The notes: generated from the letters alone by a model not told the origin. Numbered from the stretch's first letter, positions 34,733 to 44,527 are shown. The stretch: DNA of 64,000 nucleotides from Methylopila capsulata (GCF_016907975.1 NZ_JAFBCY010000001.1:310001-374000); one strand, 5' to 3'. Made by a program: numbers and translations.

Positions 34733-36331
34733 TTACGGAGCGGGCGCGCCCGCCTTCAGCAGCTTGTAGGTCAGGCTGTCGACCAGCGCCTCGAACGAGG
34801 CGTCGATGATGTTGGGCGACACGCCGACCGTGGTCCAGACGACGCCGCCGCCATCGGTCGACTCTATGAGCACGCGGGTCACGGCTTCGGTGCCGCCGTT
34901 CAGGATGCGGACCTTGTAGTCCGTGAGCCTGAGGTCGGCGATGTAGGGCTGGTAGCGGCCGAGATCCTTGCGAAGCGCCACGTCGAGCGCGTTTATCGGA
35001 CCGTTGCCCTCGGCCGCCGTGATAAGGGTCTCGCCGTCGACCGTCAGCTTCACCACCGCCTCGGACATGGTGACGAGTTCGCCCAAGGCGTTGTGGCGAC
35101 GCTCGACCATCACGCGGAAGCTCTCGATCGTGAAGAAATCCGGCACCCGACCGAGCGCGCGGTTGGCGAGCAGCGCGAAGGAGGCGTCCGCGCCCTCATA
35201 GGCGTAGCCCTCCGCCTCGCGCCGCTTCACCTCGGCGAGCAGGCGGTCGAGCCGCGGGTCCGTCTTGTCGACCTCCACCCCGATGCGGGCGAGTTCCGAC
35301 ACGAGGTTGGACTTGCCGCCCTGGTCGGACACCAGCAGCCGCCGGTGGTTGCCGACGGACTCCGGCGCGACGTGCTCGTAGGTGCGGGGGTCCTTCAGAA
35401 TCGCCGAGGCGTGAATGCCCGCCTTGGTCGCGAAAGCGTTTGCGCCGACGTAGGGCGCGTGGCGGTTCGACGGCCGGTTCAGCAGTTCATCGAAGGCGCG
35501 GGACAGCTGCGTCAGGGTGGCGAGACCCTCGTCCGACACGCCGATCTCGAACCGTTCGGCGTAGTCCGGCTTCAGCTTCAGCGAAGGAATCAGCGTCGCA
35601 AGGTTGGCGTTGCCGCAGCGTTCGCCCAGGCCGTTCAGCGTGCCCTGGATCTGCCGGGCGCCGGCGTCGACGGCCGCGAGAGAGTTCGCCACCGCGAGGC
35701 CCATGTCGTCGTGGGCGTGGATGCCGAGGTTCGCGCCCGGAACGACCGCCTTGGCCTTCGCCACGATCGCCGTGACCTCGTCCGGCGTCGTGCCGCCGTT
35801 GGTGTCGCACAGCACCACCCAGCGCGCGCCGGCGTCGTAGGCGGCCTTGGCGCAGGCCAACGCGTAGTCCGGGTTCGCCTTGTAGCCGTCGAAGAAGTGC
35901 TCGCAGTCGATCATCGCCTCGCGCCCTGCCGCGATCGCGGCGGCGACGGTCTCTCGGATCTGCTCGATGTTCTCTTCGAGCGTGATTCCCAACGCGTGGA
36001 CGACGTGGAAATCCCAGCTCTTGCCCACGAAGCAGCAGGCTGCGGCCTTCGCCTGCAGCACGCCCTGCAGGCCGGCGTCGTTCTCGACCGACCGCCCGGC
36101 CCGCTTGGTCATGCCGAAGGCCACGAAGGTCGCCCGCGTGGTGCGGTTCTCCGAGAAGAACGCCGTGTCGGTGGGGTTCGCGCCGGGGTAGCCGCCCTCG
36201 ACATAGTCGACGCCCAGACGGTCGAGCATCGTCGCGACCGCCATCTTGTCCGCGAGCGTGAAGTCGACCCCCGCCGTCTGCGCGCCGTCGCGCAGCGTCG
36301 TGTCGAACAGATAGATCCGCTCGCGGGTCAC
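34733..36331 (-). CDS. cimA: (R)-citramalate synthase (LeuA-family)
   Basis: 532 residues. It condenses acetyl-CoA with pyruvate to citramalate, the threonine-independent route to 2-oxobutyrate and isoleucine. The HMGL-like barrel begins FDTTLRDGAQTAGVDFTLADK. Metal ligands occur in GIHAHDDMGLAVANSLAAVDAG. The C-terminal ~130 residues are the LeuA allosteric domain (YKVRILNGGTEAVTRVLIES), where isoleucine feedback is expected. The length is typical of the long CimA type. It lies ten bases after cysS in the same operon. Confidence 0.93.
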   Translation of the reverse strand: MTRERIYLFDTTLRDGAQTAGVDFTLADKMAVATMLDRLGVDYVEGGYPGANPTDTAFFSENRTTRATFVAFGMTKRAGRSVENDAGLQGVLQAKAAACCFVGKSWDFHVVHALGITLEENIEQIRETVAAAIAAGREAMIDCEHFFDGYKANPDYALACAKAAYDAGARWVVLCDTNGGTTPDEVTAIVAKAKAVVPGANLGIHAHDDMGLAVANSLAAVDAGARQIQGTLNGLGERCGNANLATLIPSLKLKPDYAERFEIGVSDEGLATLTQLSRAFDELLNRPSNRHAPYVGANAFATKAGIHASAILKDPRTYEHVAPESVGNHRRLLVSDQGGKSNLVSELARIGVEVDKTDPRLDRLLAEVKRREAEGYAYEGADASFALLANRALGRVPDFFTIESFRVMVERRHNALGELVTMSEAVVKLTVDGETLITAAEGNGPINALDVALRKDLGRYQPYIADLRLTDYKVRILNGGTEAVTRVLIESTDGGGVVWTTVGVSPNIIDASFEALVDSLTYKLLKAGAPAP

Positions 36332-36341
36332 GGCGCGGCGC

Positions 36342-37700
36342 TCACCGGGCCACCTCCCAGGTCGTGCCGCCAGCGCCGTCCTTCAGCACGACGCCCTTGG
36401 CGAGCAACTCGTCGCGGATCCGGTCGGCCTCCGCCCAGTTCCGCTCGCGGCGCGCCTCCAGACGCGCGTCGACCAGGCGCTCGATCTCCTCCCGGGGCAC
36501 GCCGAGTTCGGGAGCCTTGGCGGCGTGCCACTGGCTGAGGACGTCGGGCCGGAACCCGAGAAAGGCGAGCGTCCCGGCCAGCGGCTTGCGACGGCCTTCG
36601 GATTTCAGGCGGTGGATTTCCGCGATCATCTTCGGCGTGTTGAGGTCGTCCGACAGCGCCTCGACCACGCTCTCCGCAGGCCGCGGATCGGCCTCGCCCG
36701 CCGCGGCCTCGAACCACTGCGACAGCGTCCGTTCGGCCTCCTGCAGGCCCTTCAGCGTCCAGTTGATCGGCTGGCGGTAATGCGCGGCGAGCATCGCGAG
36801 GCGGGCGACGTCGCCCGGCCAGTCGGCCAGGACCTCGCGGATGGTGACGAAGTTGCCGAGCGACTTCGACATCTTCTCGCCTTCGACCTGCAGGAAGCCG
36901 TTGTGCATCCAGACGTTCGCCATGGTGTCCCCGCCGAAGCAGCAGGTCGACTGGGCGATCTCGTTCTCGTGGTGCGGAAAGATCAGGTCGATGCCGCCGC
37001 CGTGGATGTCGAAGGTCTCGCCGAGCAGCGCGGCCGACATCGCCGAGCACTCGAGATGCCAGCCCGGACGGCCCTGGCCCCATGGGCTCTCCCAGGCCGG
37101 CTCGCCCGCCTTCGAGGGCTTCCACAGCACGAAGTCCATCGGGCCCTTCTTGTAGGAGGCGACCTCGACGCGGGCGCCAGCCTCCATCTCGTCGAGCGAG
37201 CGGCGCGCGAGGCGGCCGTAGGCGGGCATGGAGGCGACGTCGAACAGCACATGGCCGTCCGCCTCATAGGCGTGGCCGCGGGCGATCAGGCGCTCGACCA
37301 GCTTCACCATGTCGAGTTCGTCCGCGCCGCGGCAGATGAACTCCGTCGCGCGCGGCTCATGGCTCGGCGTCAGCGTCCCGAGCTCCGCCACGTCCTCGCG
37401 GAAACCGCGGGCGGTGTCTTCGGTCAGTTCACCGATGCTGATCCCGCGCTCCGCCGCGCGCGCGTTGATCTTGTCGTCCACGTCGGTGACGTTGCGGACG
37501 TAGGTCACGTGGTCCGCGCCGTAGAGATGCCGGAGCAGCCGGTACACGAGATCGAAGACGATGACCGGGCGCGCGTTGCCGATGTGGGCGCGGTCGTAGA
37601 CCGTCGGCCCGCACACATACATCCGCACGTTCGCGGGATCGATCGGCGCGAAGTCGTCCTTCGTGCGGGTCAGCGAGTTGTAGATCTTGAGCGCAGACAA
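36342..37700 (-). CDS. cysS: Cysteinyl-tRNA synthetase
   Basis: 452 residues from a TTG start at 37700, supported by AGGAGG seven bases upstream. The class I signatures are intact: [17 protein letters not shown] (HIGN) and KMSKSLGN (KMSKS). Zinc ligands are Cys29 (MYVCGPT), CSAMSA and HHENEIAQS. It is slightly shorter than E. coli CysS at the C-terminus. It heads the operon with cimA and diverges from pqqA across the longest gene-free stretch of the window. Confidence 0.96.
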   Translation of the reverse strand: MSALKIYNSLTRTKDDFAPIDPANVRMYVCGPTVYDRAHIGNARPVIVFDLVYRLLRHLYGADHVTYVRNVTDVDDKINARAAERGISIGELTEDTARGFREDVAELGTLTPSHEPRATEFICRGADELDMVKLVERLIARGHAYEADGHVLFDVASMPAYGRLARRSLDEMEAGARVEVASYKKGPMDFVLWKPSKAGEPAWESPWGQGRPGWHLECSAMSAALLGETFDIHGGGIDLIFPHHENEIAQSTCCFGGDTMANVWMHNGFLQVEGEKMSKSLGNFVTIREVLADWPGDVARLAMLAAHYRQPINWTLKGLQEAERTLSQWFEAAAGEADPRPAESVVEALSDDLNTPKMIAEIHRLKSEGRRKPLAGTLAFLGFRPDVLSQWHAAKAPELGVPREEIERLVDARLEARRERNWAEADRIRDELLAKGVVLKDGAGGTTWEVAR

Positions 37701-38221
37701 GCGCCGTCCTCCTCATCGGCCGGGAGGTCGTTCTTCTCTCATCCAAAGATCAAGAAAAAACCGCCGCGGCCCGCTTTTCAGCTAACCGCAGATAATGACG
37801 ATCCGGTTGAGGCGGGTCGACTGCTCGGCTTCCATGGCGCGGGACAATGGTGAAGCTCAAGCGAGGCGTCAAGCGAGCGCTTCTGCAGCCCGTGGTCCCC
37901 CGCTCGAGAGCGCGCTTCCGCGCGGCCAGCCCCCGACGAACGTATGACGCCGTCGAACGCGCGCCGCGACGCCCGCTCACCGCCGCAAAATGGACGCCGC
38001 CAAGAGCGCGGCGGGATTGCGGCGATCCGGCGTCGCCGGGAGCCGCATGGACGTCGGAAAACCTAAGAACTTCTTGAGAAAACCGCTCCCGCATTACCAA
38101 GATTTAAGGCGGCGTTCTATGGCGGCGGTGGGGTTCGGAAGCTATATTCCATCGTGCGCCAAATCGAACCGGATCTTATCCGTCGGCGCGGAAGTCTTAG
38201 GAAACCCCGAAGGAGGCTACC
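37701..38221. other. Gene-free 521-base interval between cysS and pqqA
   Basis: No supported gene is present. Short frames here are Arg/Pro-rich and have no ribosome binding site. The left end holds the cysS ribosome binding site on the minus strand. The right end carries AAGGAGG (38210-38216) for pqqA. In between, a TTGAGA (38074-38079) and a TATATT inside GGAAGCTATATTCC (38137-38150, short inverted repeat) could belong to pqq promoters, but no pair of boxes with proper spacing is convincing. The pqq promoter is expected here. Confidence 0.5.
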
Positions 38222-38302
38222 ATGGCCATTTGGACCGCTCCGATCGTCTCTGAGACCCCGGTGGGCCTCGAAGTCACGTCCTACAGCCCGGCTGAGCTCT
38301 GA
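38222..38302 (+). CDS. pqqA: PQQ precursor peptide PqqA
   Basis: 26 codons, reading MAIWTAPIVSETPVGLEVTS then YSPAEL. The Glu and Tyr that are cross-linked to make pyrroloquinoline quinone are in EVTSY (Glu17, Tyr21, the required E-x-x-x-Y spacing). AAGGAGG lies just upstream. It is the first gene of pqqABCDE. The stop codon falls inside a small stem-loop (38292-38308) that could shape the pqqA to pqqB ratio. Confidence 0.96.
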   Translation: MAIWTAPIVSETPVGLEVTSYSPAEL

Positions 38303-38308
38303 GCTTAG
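38292..38308 (+). promoter_or_regulatory. Stem-loop over the pqqA stop codon
   Basis: CTGAGC (38292-38297) can pair with GCTTAG (38303-38308), six pairs including one G-T, around the loop TCTGA that contains the stop codon. The 50-base pqqA-pqqB gap begins right after it. The stem is small and its effect uncertain. Confidence 0.3.
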
Positions 38309-38352
38309 TTGGATTGTAGTGAGGATGACAGGCGCAGCGGCGGATTAACATC

Positions 38353-39303
38353 ATGGCGTTGCGCCTTGTCGTTCTCGGTTCTGCCGCCGGCGGCGGCTTT
38401 CCCCAGTGGAATTGCCGCTGTCCGGTGTGCGACCTCGCGTGGAAGAACGATCCACGCGTGAAACGGCGTACCCAGTCGTCGATCGCGGTCGAGACCGGTG
38501 AAGGGCGCTGGACGCTGTTCAACGCGTCGCCCGATCTGCGCTCCCAGATCCTGGCGACCCCTCTGCTGCAGCCCACCGGGCTGCGCGAGACCCCCATTCG
38601 CTCCGTCGTGCTGACCAACGGCGACGTCGACCATGTCGACGGCCTTATCACGCTGCGCGAGCGTTCGCCGCTGTCCGTCTACGCCACCTCGCAGATCTCC
38701 GGCATCCTCGACGTCAACCCGATCTTCGGCGTGCTGGCGAAGGACATGGTGGCGCGCGAGGTCGTGGCGCTGAACCAGCCGTTCCGGATCGACGATTCGA
38801 CGATCGAGTTCTTTGGCGTCCCCGGCAAGGTGCCGCTCTATCTCGAGACCGAAAACCTCACCATCGGCGACGCCGGCGGCGACACAGTCGGGGTGGAGAT
38901 CACGCGCGACGGCATGACCCTCGTGTACATTCCGGGCTGCGCGACCGTCGACGCCGGCGTGCTCGCCCGCGTCGACGGCGCGGACGCGCTGCTGTTTGAC
39001 GGCACGGTGTTCGAAGACGACGAAATGCGCCAGGCGGGCGTCGGCGTGAAGACCGGGCGCCGGATGGGGCACGTGCCCATCTCAGGCGAAGGCGGATCGC
39101 TTCACGCCTTCGACGGTGTGCAGGTGGGTCAGAAGATCTACATTCATATTAACAACACCAACCGCATCCTCATCGAAGGCTCCGCCGAGCGCGCGGCCGT
39201 CGAGTCGGCCGGGTGGCGGGTGTCGGAAGACGGGCTGGAGGTCGCCCTGGGCGGCCTCGCCTCGGAACGGACGTTCGAAGACCGCGGAACAACCGCGGCT
39301 TGA
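38353..39303 (+). CDS. pqqB: PQQ biosynthesis protein PqqB
   Basis: 316 residues, metallo-beta-lactamase fold. The N-terminal LRLVVLGSAAGGGFPQWNCRCPVC and the GDVDHVDGL metal-binding loop are standard PqqB features. The four-Cys zinc site (CRCPVC region) is present. PqqB is the hydroxylase acting on the Glu-Tyr intermediate. The start follows pqqA by 50 bases without a strong ribosome binding site. Confidence 0.96.
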   Translation: MALRLVVLGSAAGGGFPQWNCRCPVCDLAWKNDPRVKRRTQSSIAVETGEGRWTLFNASPDLRSQILATPLLQPTGLRETPIRSVVLTNGDVDHVDGLITLRERSPLSVYATSQISGILDVNPIFGVLAKDMVAREVVALNQPFRIDDSTIEFFGVPGKVPLYLETENLTIGDAGGDTVGVEITRDGMTLVYIPGCATVDAGVLARVDGADALLFDGTVFEDDEMRQAGVGVKTGRRMGHVPISGEGGSLHAFDGVQVGQKIYIHINNTNRILIEGSAERAAVESAGWRVSEDGLEVALGGLASERTFEDRGTTAA

Positions 39304-39323
39304 GATCTGCGGAGGACTTCGCG

Positions 39324-40076
39324 ATGGCAGACCTGCTCTCACCCGCCGAACTGGAGGCGCGTCTCCGCGACGTCGGCGCCCGTCGGTACCACAGCCGGCA
39401 TCCGTTCCAGATCCGCCTGCAGTCGGGCCAATGCACCCGCACCGAGGTCGAGGCCTGGGCGCTCAACCGCTACCTCTACCAAGCCTGCATTCCGCAGAAG
39501 GATTCGCAGGTCCTCGCCCGGCTGGAGGACGCCGGCATGCGGCGCGAATGGCGCCAGCGCATCATCGACCACGACGGCGAGCGCGAGGGCGAAGGCGGCA
39601 TCGCCAAGTGGCTGAAGCTGACCGACGACCTCGGCCTCGACCGCGAGACCGTGATATCGGGCCGACTCGCCCTCCCCGCCACCAAATTTGCGGTGACGGC
39701 CTACATCTCGTTCTGTCGCGACCGCCCGCTGCTCGAGGCGATCGCCTCGTCGCTAACGGAGCTGTTCTCGCCGTCCGTCATCAAGGTGCGGTCCGAGGGC
39801 ATGCTGGCGCACTACGACTACGTGACGCCCGAGACGCTCGCCTACTTCAACAAGCGCCCGGTGCAGGCGAAGCGCGACAGCGACTTCGCCCTCGCCTACG
39901 TGTTCGAGCACGCCAAGACCCGCGAGCAGCAGGACGCGGCGATTGCGGCTCTGGAGTTCAAGTGCTCGATGCTCTGGAGCATGCTCGACGCGCTGGAGCA
40001 CGGCTACATCTACGCCAAGCCCTGGCCGGACGCATTCCAGGCCGAGCGCGGCGACGCCCGCCAGGCCGCGGAATGA
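39324..40076 (+). CDS. pqqC: Pyrroloquinoline-quinone synthase PqqC
   Basis: 250 residues from ATG 39324, with GGAGG nine bases upstream. The longer reading from 39213 runs inside pqqB in another frame. It catalyses the final eight-electron oxidation and ring closure of PQQ. Signature segments are YHSRHPFQIRLQSGQCTR, RYLYQACIPQKDSQVLARLED, RIIDHDGEREGEGGIAKWL and EHGYIYAKPWPDAF. It is a separate gene here; in Methylorubrum extorquens it is fused to pqqD. It overlaps pqqD by four bases. Confidence 0.96.
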   Translation: MADLLSPAELEARLRDVGARRYHSRHPFQIRLQSGQCTRTEVEAWALNRYLYQACIPQKDSQVLARLEDAGMRREWRQRIIDHDGEREGEGGIAKWLKLTDDLGLDRETVISGRLALPATKFAVTAYISFCRDRPLLEAIASSLTELFSPSVIKVRSEGMLAHYDYVTPETLAYFNKRPVQAKRDSDFALAYVFEHAKTREQQDAAIAALEFKCSMLWSMLDALEHGYIYAKPWPDAFQAERGDARQAAE

Positions 40077-40354
40077 TCGAGGTCTCCTCGGACGCGGTCC
40101 CGAAACTTCCGCGCGGCGTGCGTCTTCGCCGCGACGAGGTGCGCAATGAATGGCTCCTGCTCGCGCCCGAGCGCGTGCTGAAGCCGGATCCGATCGCGGT
40201 CGCCGTGCTGGAGCGCTGCGACGGCGTTCGAACCGTGACTGCGATCGTCGACGATCTCGCGACCGCCTATGCGGCGCCGCGCGAAACGATCGAGACCGAC
40301 GTGAAGAAGATGCTGGCCGATCTTCAGGCCAAGCGCGTGCTGGATCTGGAGTGA
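40073..40354 (+). CDS. pqqD: PQQ biosynthesis peptide chaperone PqqD
   Basis: 93 residues, ATG at 40073 within an ATGA overlap with pqqC. The winged-helix RRE fold is indicated by PRGVRLRRDEVRNEWLLLAPERVLKPDPIAVAVLERCDGVRTV. PqqD binds the PqqA peptide and presents it to the radical SAM enzyme PqqE. The stop is followed by a 116-base gap with a strong palindrome before pqqE. Confidence 0.95.
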   Translation: MIEVSSDAVPKLPRGVRLRRDEVRNEWLLLAPERVLKPDPIAVAVLERCDGVRTVTAIVDDLATAYAAPRETIETDVKKMLADLQAKRVLDLE

Positions 40355-40376
40355 GGGCGACGGCGACGGGTCGAGC

Positions 40377-40407
40377 CGTCATGCCAGAAGCGCTTTCAGG
40401 CATGACG
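40377..40407. repeat. Perfect 9-bp inverted repeat between pqqD and pqqE
   Basis: CGTCATGCC (40377-40385) pairs exactly with GGCATGACG (40399-40407) around a 13-base loop, which itself contains the palindrome AAGCGCTT. The form resembles the REP-like palindromes with GTCATGCC ends common between genes in alphaproteobacteria. It could also form an RNA hairpin affecting pqqE level. No T run follows, so it is not a classical terminator. Confidence 0.6.
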
Positions 40408-40470
40408 CGCGCTTTTGCCGGGACGGCGCCCTGAGGGACGCGGTCTCGGCACGAACGAAAGGAACGCGCA

Positions 40471-41649
40471 ATGAACGACATGACCGTTCCGAACCCGTCC
40501 ACGGCGACCCGCGTGCCGCCGCCGGCGCCGCTCGGCATGCTGGCGGAGCTCACGCACCGCTGCCCGTTGTCCTGCCCCTACTGCTCTAATCCCGTGGACC
40601 TCGAGAAGCGCTCGCTGGAGCTCGACACCGAAACCTGGAAGCGGGTGTTTTCGGAAGCCGCCGCCATGGGCGTGCTGCACCTCCACCTGTCCGGCGGCGA
40701 GCCGACGGCGCGCAAGGACATCGTGGAGCTGACGGCCCATGCGGTGAAGGTCGGGCTTTACACCAACCTCATCACCTCCGGCATCGGCGTCACCTACGAC
40801 AAGCTCAAGGAGCTGGCGGACGCGGGCCTCGACCATGTCCAGCTGTCGATCCAGGACGCCCTGCCCGACAACGCCGACCGCATCGCGGGCCTCAAGGGCG
40901 CCCATGAGAAGAAGCGCGTTCTCGCAGGGCAGGTGCTCGAGCTCGGCCTGCCGCTGACCATCAACGCCGTCATCCACCGCGCCAACATCGAGAACATCGA
41001 GGCGCTGGTGAACATGGCGCTGGAGTTCGGCGCGCGGCGCGTCGAGATCGCCCACTCGCAGTATTACGGCTGGGCGCTCGAGAACCGGAACATGCTGATG
41101 CCGACGCGTGAGCAGGTGATGGCGGCCGCCGCCACCGTCGAGCGCCTCCGCGAGGAGCTGCAGGGCAAGCTCGTCATCGACGCCGTGGTGCCGGACTATT
41201 ACGCGCGGCTGCCGAAGCCCTGCGTCGGCGGGTGGGGCAAGCAGTCGCTGAACGTCACGCCCCAGGGCAAGGTGCTGCCCTGCCACGCGGCTGAGACCAT
41301 CCCGCACCTCGTGTTCGACTACGTCACCGAGAAGAGCCTCTCGGAGATCTGGGAGCACGGATCTGCGTTCGAGGCCTACCGCGGCACGAGCTGGATGAAG
41401 GAGCCCTGCACCTCCTGCCCGCGCAAGGAGATCGACTTCGGCGGCTGCCGCTGCCAGGCGCTGGCGATCACCGGCGACCCGGCGAACGCCGATCCGGCCT
41501 GCTCGCTGTCGCCGTTCCACGCCAAGATCACCTCGCTGGCGCTGAAGGCGGCGGACTCGGGCAAGACCGACTACGTCTACCGCAGCTTCGGCGGCGTCGA
41601 TGGCCGCCCCAAGGTGCAGATCACCCGCAACAACGGCGCGCCGGCTTAG
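40471..41649 (+). CDS. pqqE: PqqA peptide cyclase PqqE (radical SAM)
   Basis: 392 residues. The radical SAM cluster ligands are Cys31, Cys35 and Cys38 (CPLSCPYC), with [12 protein letters not shown] as the SAM-binding motif. The C-terminal SPASM cysteines appear in [25 protein letters not shown] and [18 protein letters not shown]. PqqE joins Glu and Tyr of PqqA by a carbon-carbon bond. It is the last gene of the operon. pqqF/G proteases are not in the window. Confidence 0.96.
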   Translation: MNDMTVPNPSTATRVPPPAPLGMLAELTHRCPLSCPYCSNPVDLEKRSLELDTETWKRVFSEAAAMGVLHLHLSGGEPTARKDIVELTAHAVKVGLYTNLITSGIGVTYDKLKELADAGLDHVQLSIQDALPDNADRIAGLKGAHEKKRVLAGQVLELGLPLTINAVIHRANIENIEALVNMALEFGARRVEIAHSQYYGWALENRNMLMPTREQVMAAAATVERLREELQGKLVIDAVVPDYYARLPKPCVGGWGKQSLNVTPQGKVLPCHAAETIPHLVFDYVTEKSLSEIWEHGSAFEAYRGTSWMKEPCTSCPRKEIDFGGCRCQALAITGDPANADPACSLSPFHAKITSLALKAADSGKTDYVYRSFGGVDGRPKVQITRNNGAPA

Positions 41650-41804
41650 ACGGACGTCGGCGGGGCGGACGGCTCACGGTTGCCCGAAGCGATCTGGATC
41701 ATCGCCGATCGGGGAAGACGGAGCGCAAGAGCGCCCCGCCGCGGTGATCCAGGGACGCTCGAACTGTGATAGGCAGCGCCCGCCAACGGACGGGAGCTAG
41801 AGCA

Positions 41805-42119
41805 TTGAAATTCGAGATTCCCCACAACCTCGGCCGAGCGGAAGCCAAACGCCGGATCGAGAACGGCCTGCCCGCGCTGGAAAGGCACATCCCGGGCGGC
41901 GGGTCGGTCGCGTCCTCATGGACGGCCGAAGACAGGCTCGCGCTTCAGATCTCGGCCATGGGGCAGTCCGTCGGCGTCGCGATCGAGGTTGAGGACGCGC
42001 TGGTGCGGGGCGAGATCGAGGTGCCGCTGATGCTGTCGATGATGTCCGGCGCGATCCGGGATTTCGTCGAGAAGAGCTCGCGCATCATGCTGGAGAAGCC
42101 CGGTCCGTCGCGCGCCTGA
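41805..42119 (+). CDS. Polyhydroxyalkanoic acid system family protein
   Basis: 104 residues from TTG 41805, with GGGAG upstream, giving the family start (M)[21 protein letters not shown]. The alternative GTG at 41766 adds 13 residues. Other matching features are [34 protein letters not shown] and a lysine-poor tail. The family (PHA_gran_rgn) is found beside polyhydroxyalkanoate genes and is thought to act at granules. No other PHA gene is nearby. Confidence 0.82.
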   Translation: MKFEIPHNLGRAEAKRRIENGLPALERHIPGGGSVASSWTAEDRLALQISAMGQSVGVAIEVEDALVRGEIEVPLMLSMMSGAIRDFVEKSSRIMLEKPGPSRA

Positions 42120-42186
42120 GGCGCGCTTTGAAAAGTCGCCTCCGCGTCCCGATATTCTCTCTATGACTCAACCCAAGGAGACGGCG

Positions 42187-42711
42187 ATGAGCACGACCAC
42201 CGAACGCGCGGTTCTGGCCGGCGGGTGCTTCTGGGGCATGCAGGACCTGATCCGGAAACAGCCGGGCGTGGTCTCGACCCGGGTGGGCTACAGCGGCGGC
42301 GACGTGCCGAACGCCACATACCGCAACCACGGCACCCACGCCGAAGCGATCGAGATCACCTTCGATCCGGAGATCACGAGCTTCCGGCGGATGCTGGAGT
42401 TCTTCTTTCAGATCCACGACCCGACGACTCCGAACCGCCAGGGCAACGACCGCGGCCCCGGCTATCGTTCGGCGATCTTCTACGTCGACGACGTCCAGCG
42501 TGAGATCGCCGAGGAGACGATCGCCGACGTGAACGCGTCCGGACTGTGGCCGGGCAAGGTGGTCACCGAGGTTGCGGCGGCCGGCCCGTTCTGGGAGGCC
42601 GAGCCCGAGCATCAGGATTACCTCGAGCGTTTCCCCAACGGCTACACCTGCCACTACATCCGGCCGAACTGGCGCCTGCCGACCCGCGAGGAGGTTCGGC
42701 GGGCAAGCTGA
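42187..42711 (+). CDS. msrA: Peptide-methionine (S)-S-oxide reductase
   Basis: 174 residues from ATG 42187, preceded by AAGGAG; an upstream ATG at 42163 precedes that site and is less likely. The catalytic GCFWG motif places the active Cys at residue 14. [27 protein letters not shown] and [26 protein letters not shown] match the family. It repairs oxidised methionine. No msrB is adjacent. Confidence 0.96.
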   Translation: MSTTTERAVLAGGCFWGMQDLIRKQPGVVSTRVGYSGGDVPNATYRNHGTHAEAIEITFDPEITSFRRMLEFFFQIHDPTTPNRQGNDRGPGYRSAIFYVDDVQREIAEETIADVNASGLWPGKVVTEVAAAGPFWEAEPEHQDYLERFPNGYTCHYIRPNWRLPTREEVRRAS

Positions 42712-42855
42712 TCGGGCGGATGACGACAGGCGCCGTGCGTTTGCGCGCGCCCATGGCGGCCGATGTGGGCCTCCTCGCTCGCGGCGCGGCGTCCTTCGTT
42801 CCAGACGATCGACCGCCGCGCGCGACTTGGGATGAACCGTGCGGCGTCCGGGCTG

Positions 42856-43383
42856 TCAGTAATTCGCGGCCTCTTCCGGCGACTGGCCGCGACGGTAGAC
42901 CAGCATGGTGCGCTCGAAGCTCATCACTTCGGCGCCGTCCTGGTTCACGCCGCGGGTGAGCACCGTGACGATGCCCTGATGCGGCCGGGACTTGGATTCG
43001 CGCTTCGAGAGCACCGTGCTCTCGGCGTAGAGCGTGTCGCCGGCGAACACCGGCGCGGTCGCCTTGACCTTGTCCCAGCCGAGATTGGCGACGACCTTCG
43101 CGCTCACCGTGCGCACGCTCATGCCGGTCAGCAGCGCCAGCGTGAAGGTCGAGTCCACCAGCAGCTTCTTCCACTCGGTCTTGTCGGCGTAGGCCGCGTC
43201 GAAGTGGACCTGCTGGGTGTTCATGGTCAGCAGCGTGAACCACACGTTGTCAACGTCGAGCAGCGTCCGGCCGGGCCGGTGCTCGTAGACGTCGCCGGGC
43301 TCGAAGTCCTCGAAGTAGAGACCGGAGGTCTCGCGGAAGCGGCGCTCGCCGACGATCTTGTAGGCGGGAAGGCTATCGGTCAT
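42856..43383 (-). CDS. MaoC family acyl-CoA hydratase
   Basis: 175 residues. The hot-dog hydratase domain is indicated by GLYFEDFEPGDVYEHRPGRTLLDVDNVWFTLLTMNTQQVHFDAAYA, in which D-x-x-x-x-H supplies the catalytic Asp and His. The C-terminal half (VFAGDTLYAESTVLSKRES) is the usual MaoC strand pattern. Related proteins hydrate mesaconyl-CoA, itaconyl-CoA or similar branched C4-C5 enoyl-CoAs. It is transcribed after the Bug-type binding-protein gene, 64 bases away. Confidence 0.85.
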   Translation of the reverse strand: MTDSLPAYKIVGERRFRETSGLYFEDFEPGDVYEHRPGRTLLDVDNVWFTLLTMNTQQVHFDAAYADKTEWKKLLVDSTFTLALLTGMSVRTVSAKVVANLGWDKVKATAPVFAGDTLYAESTVLSKRESKSRPHQGIVTVLTRGVNQDGAEVMSFERTMLVYRRGQSPEEAANY

Positions 43384-43447
43384 GGGTGTCGGCTCTCCGG
43401 GTGTCGCGCCCGCGCCGCGACAGGGCGCGGGCCGCCTGCAGCGACGA

Positions 43448-44425
43448 TCAGTCGGCGTACTCGCCGGCGGCCTTGATGATCGGGGCCCAGCGGTCGATCT
43501 CGGCGAAGTATTTGGCCTTCAGGCCCTCGGGCGTCGCTTCTGCGTCGGACACCGGCGCGGTGCCGAGTTCGGCGAAGCGCCTGACCGTCTCCGGATCGTG
43601 CAGCGCCGCCTTCAATGCGGCGTTGAGCTTGTCGGTCACCGGCGCAGGCGTCCCGGCGGGAACGTACATGCCGTGCCAGACGCCGACCTCGAAGCCCTTC
43701 AGGCCGAGTTCGGCCGCGGTCGGCACGTCCGGCAGCACGGGGATGCGCTCGGCGGTCGCGGTGGCGTAGGCCTTCACCTTGTGGGTCTTCACCGGGCCGG
43801 TCGCGCCGGTGGTCTGGTCGCACAGCAGGTCGACCTGGCCGCCCATGGTGTCGGTCATCGCGGGACCGGTCCCCTTGTAGGGCACGGTCGTCAGCTTCAC
43901 GCCGGTCAGCTGCATGAACAGCATGCCGCAGATGTGGCTGACGGCGCCGGGGCCGGCGTTCGCGAGCGAGACCTTGTCCTTGTTGTCCTTGATATAGGCG
44001 AGCAGCGCCTTGAAGTCGGCCGGCTCGAAATTCGGCCGGCTGACAAGCAGCATCGGCACGGTCGTGACCTGGCCGACGAAGCCGAAGGAGGTCTTGGGGG
44101 CGTAGGCGAGCTTGCGGTAGAGCGTGGCGCTGGTCGTGATCCCCATGTGGTGCAGCAGGATCGTCTGCCCGTCCGGCGTGGCGCGGGCGAGCCGGCCGGA
44201 CGCCAGCGTGCCGCCGGCCCCCGTCGCGTTCTCGACCAGCACCGGCTGCCCCAGCTCCTTCTCCATCACGCGGGCGACGAGCCGCGCGACGACGTCCGTG
44301 GGCCCGCCGGCCGCGAACGGCACCAGCATTGTCACCGGTCCCTTGGGAAACTCCTGCGCCGACACCGGCGCGACCGTCGAAACGAAAGCGAAGGCCACCG
44401 CCGCGGCCAGGCGCCTGAACACCAT
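43448..44425 (-). CDS. Bug/TctC family tripartite tricarboxylate transporter binding protein
   Basis: 325 residues from ATG 44425, preceded by GGGAGG. The signal peptide ends near PVSA-QEFPKG. The Bug fold is clear: PVTMLVPFAAGGPTDVVARLVARVMEKELGQPVLVENATGAGGT, and VPYKGTGPAMTDTMGGQVDLLCDQ. These periplasmic proteins bind small carboxylates; the membrane TctA/TctB partners are not in the window. It is divergent from the LysR gene, which fits substrate-induced control of the cluster. Confidence 0.92.
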   Translation of the reverse strand: MVFRRLAAAVAFAFVSTVAPVSAQEFPKGPVTMLVPFAAGGPTDVVARLVARVMEKELGQPVLVENATGAGGTLASGRLARATPDGQTILLHHMGITTSATLYRKLAYAPKTSFGFVGQVTTVPMLLVSRPNFEPADFKALLAYIKDNKDKVSLANAGPGAVSHICGMLFMQLTGVKLTTVPYKGTGPAMTDTMGGQVDLLCDQTTGATGPVKTHKVKAYATATAERIPVLPDVPTAAELGLKGFEVGVWHGMYVPAGTPAPVTDKLNAALKAALHDPETVRRFAELGTAPVSDAEATPEGLKAKYFAEIDRWAPIIKAAGEYAD

Positions 44426-44527
44426 TCCATCCTCCCATCGGCCCTGTTTCGGACCTGTCACGGGCGTCGGTCGAGCGACGCCTCGACCTCAAGAGGTAGC
44501 GGAGGGCGTGACCATCGAGAAATGTTA

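Noticed and set aside
37847..38253. Short frames in the cysS-pqqA gap as new genes
   Set aside because: They are Arg/Pro-rich, lack ribosome binding sites, and one overlaps pqqA in another frame.
40377..40407. The pqqD-pqqE palindrome as a Rho-independent terminator
   Set aside because: No T run follows, and pqqE must be transcribed with or after it; listed as a repeat instead.
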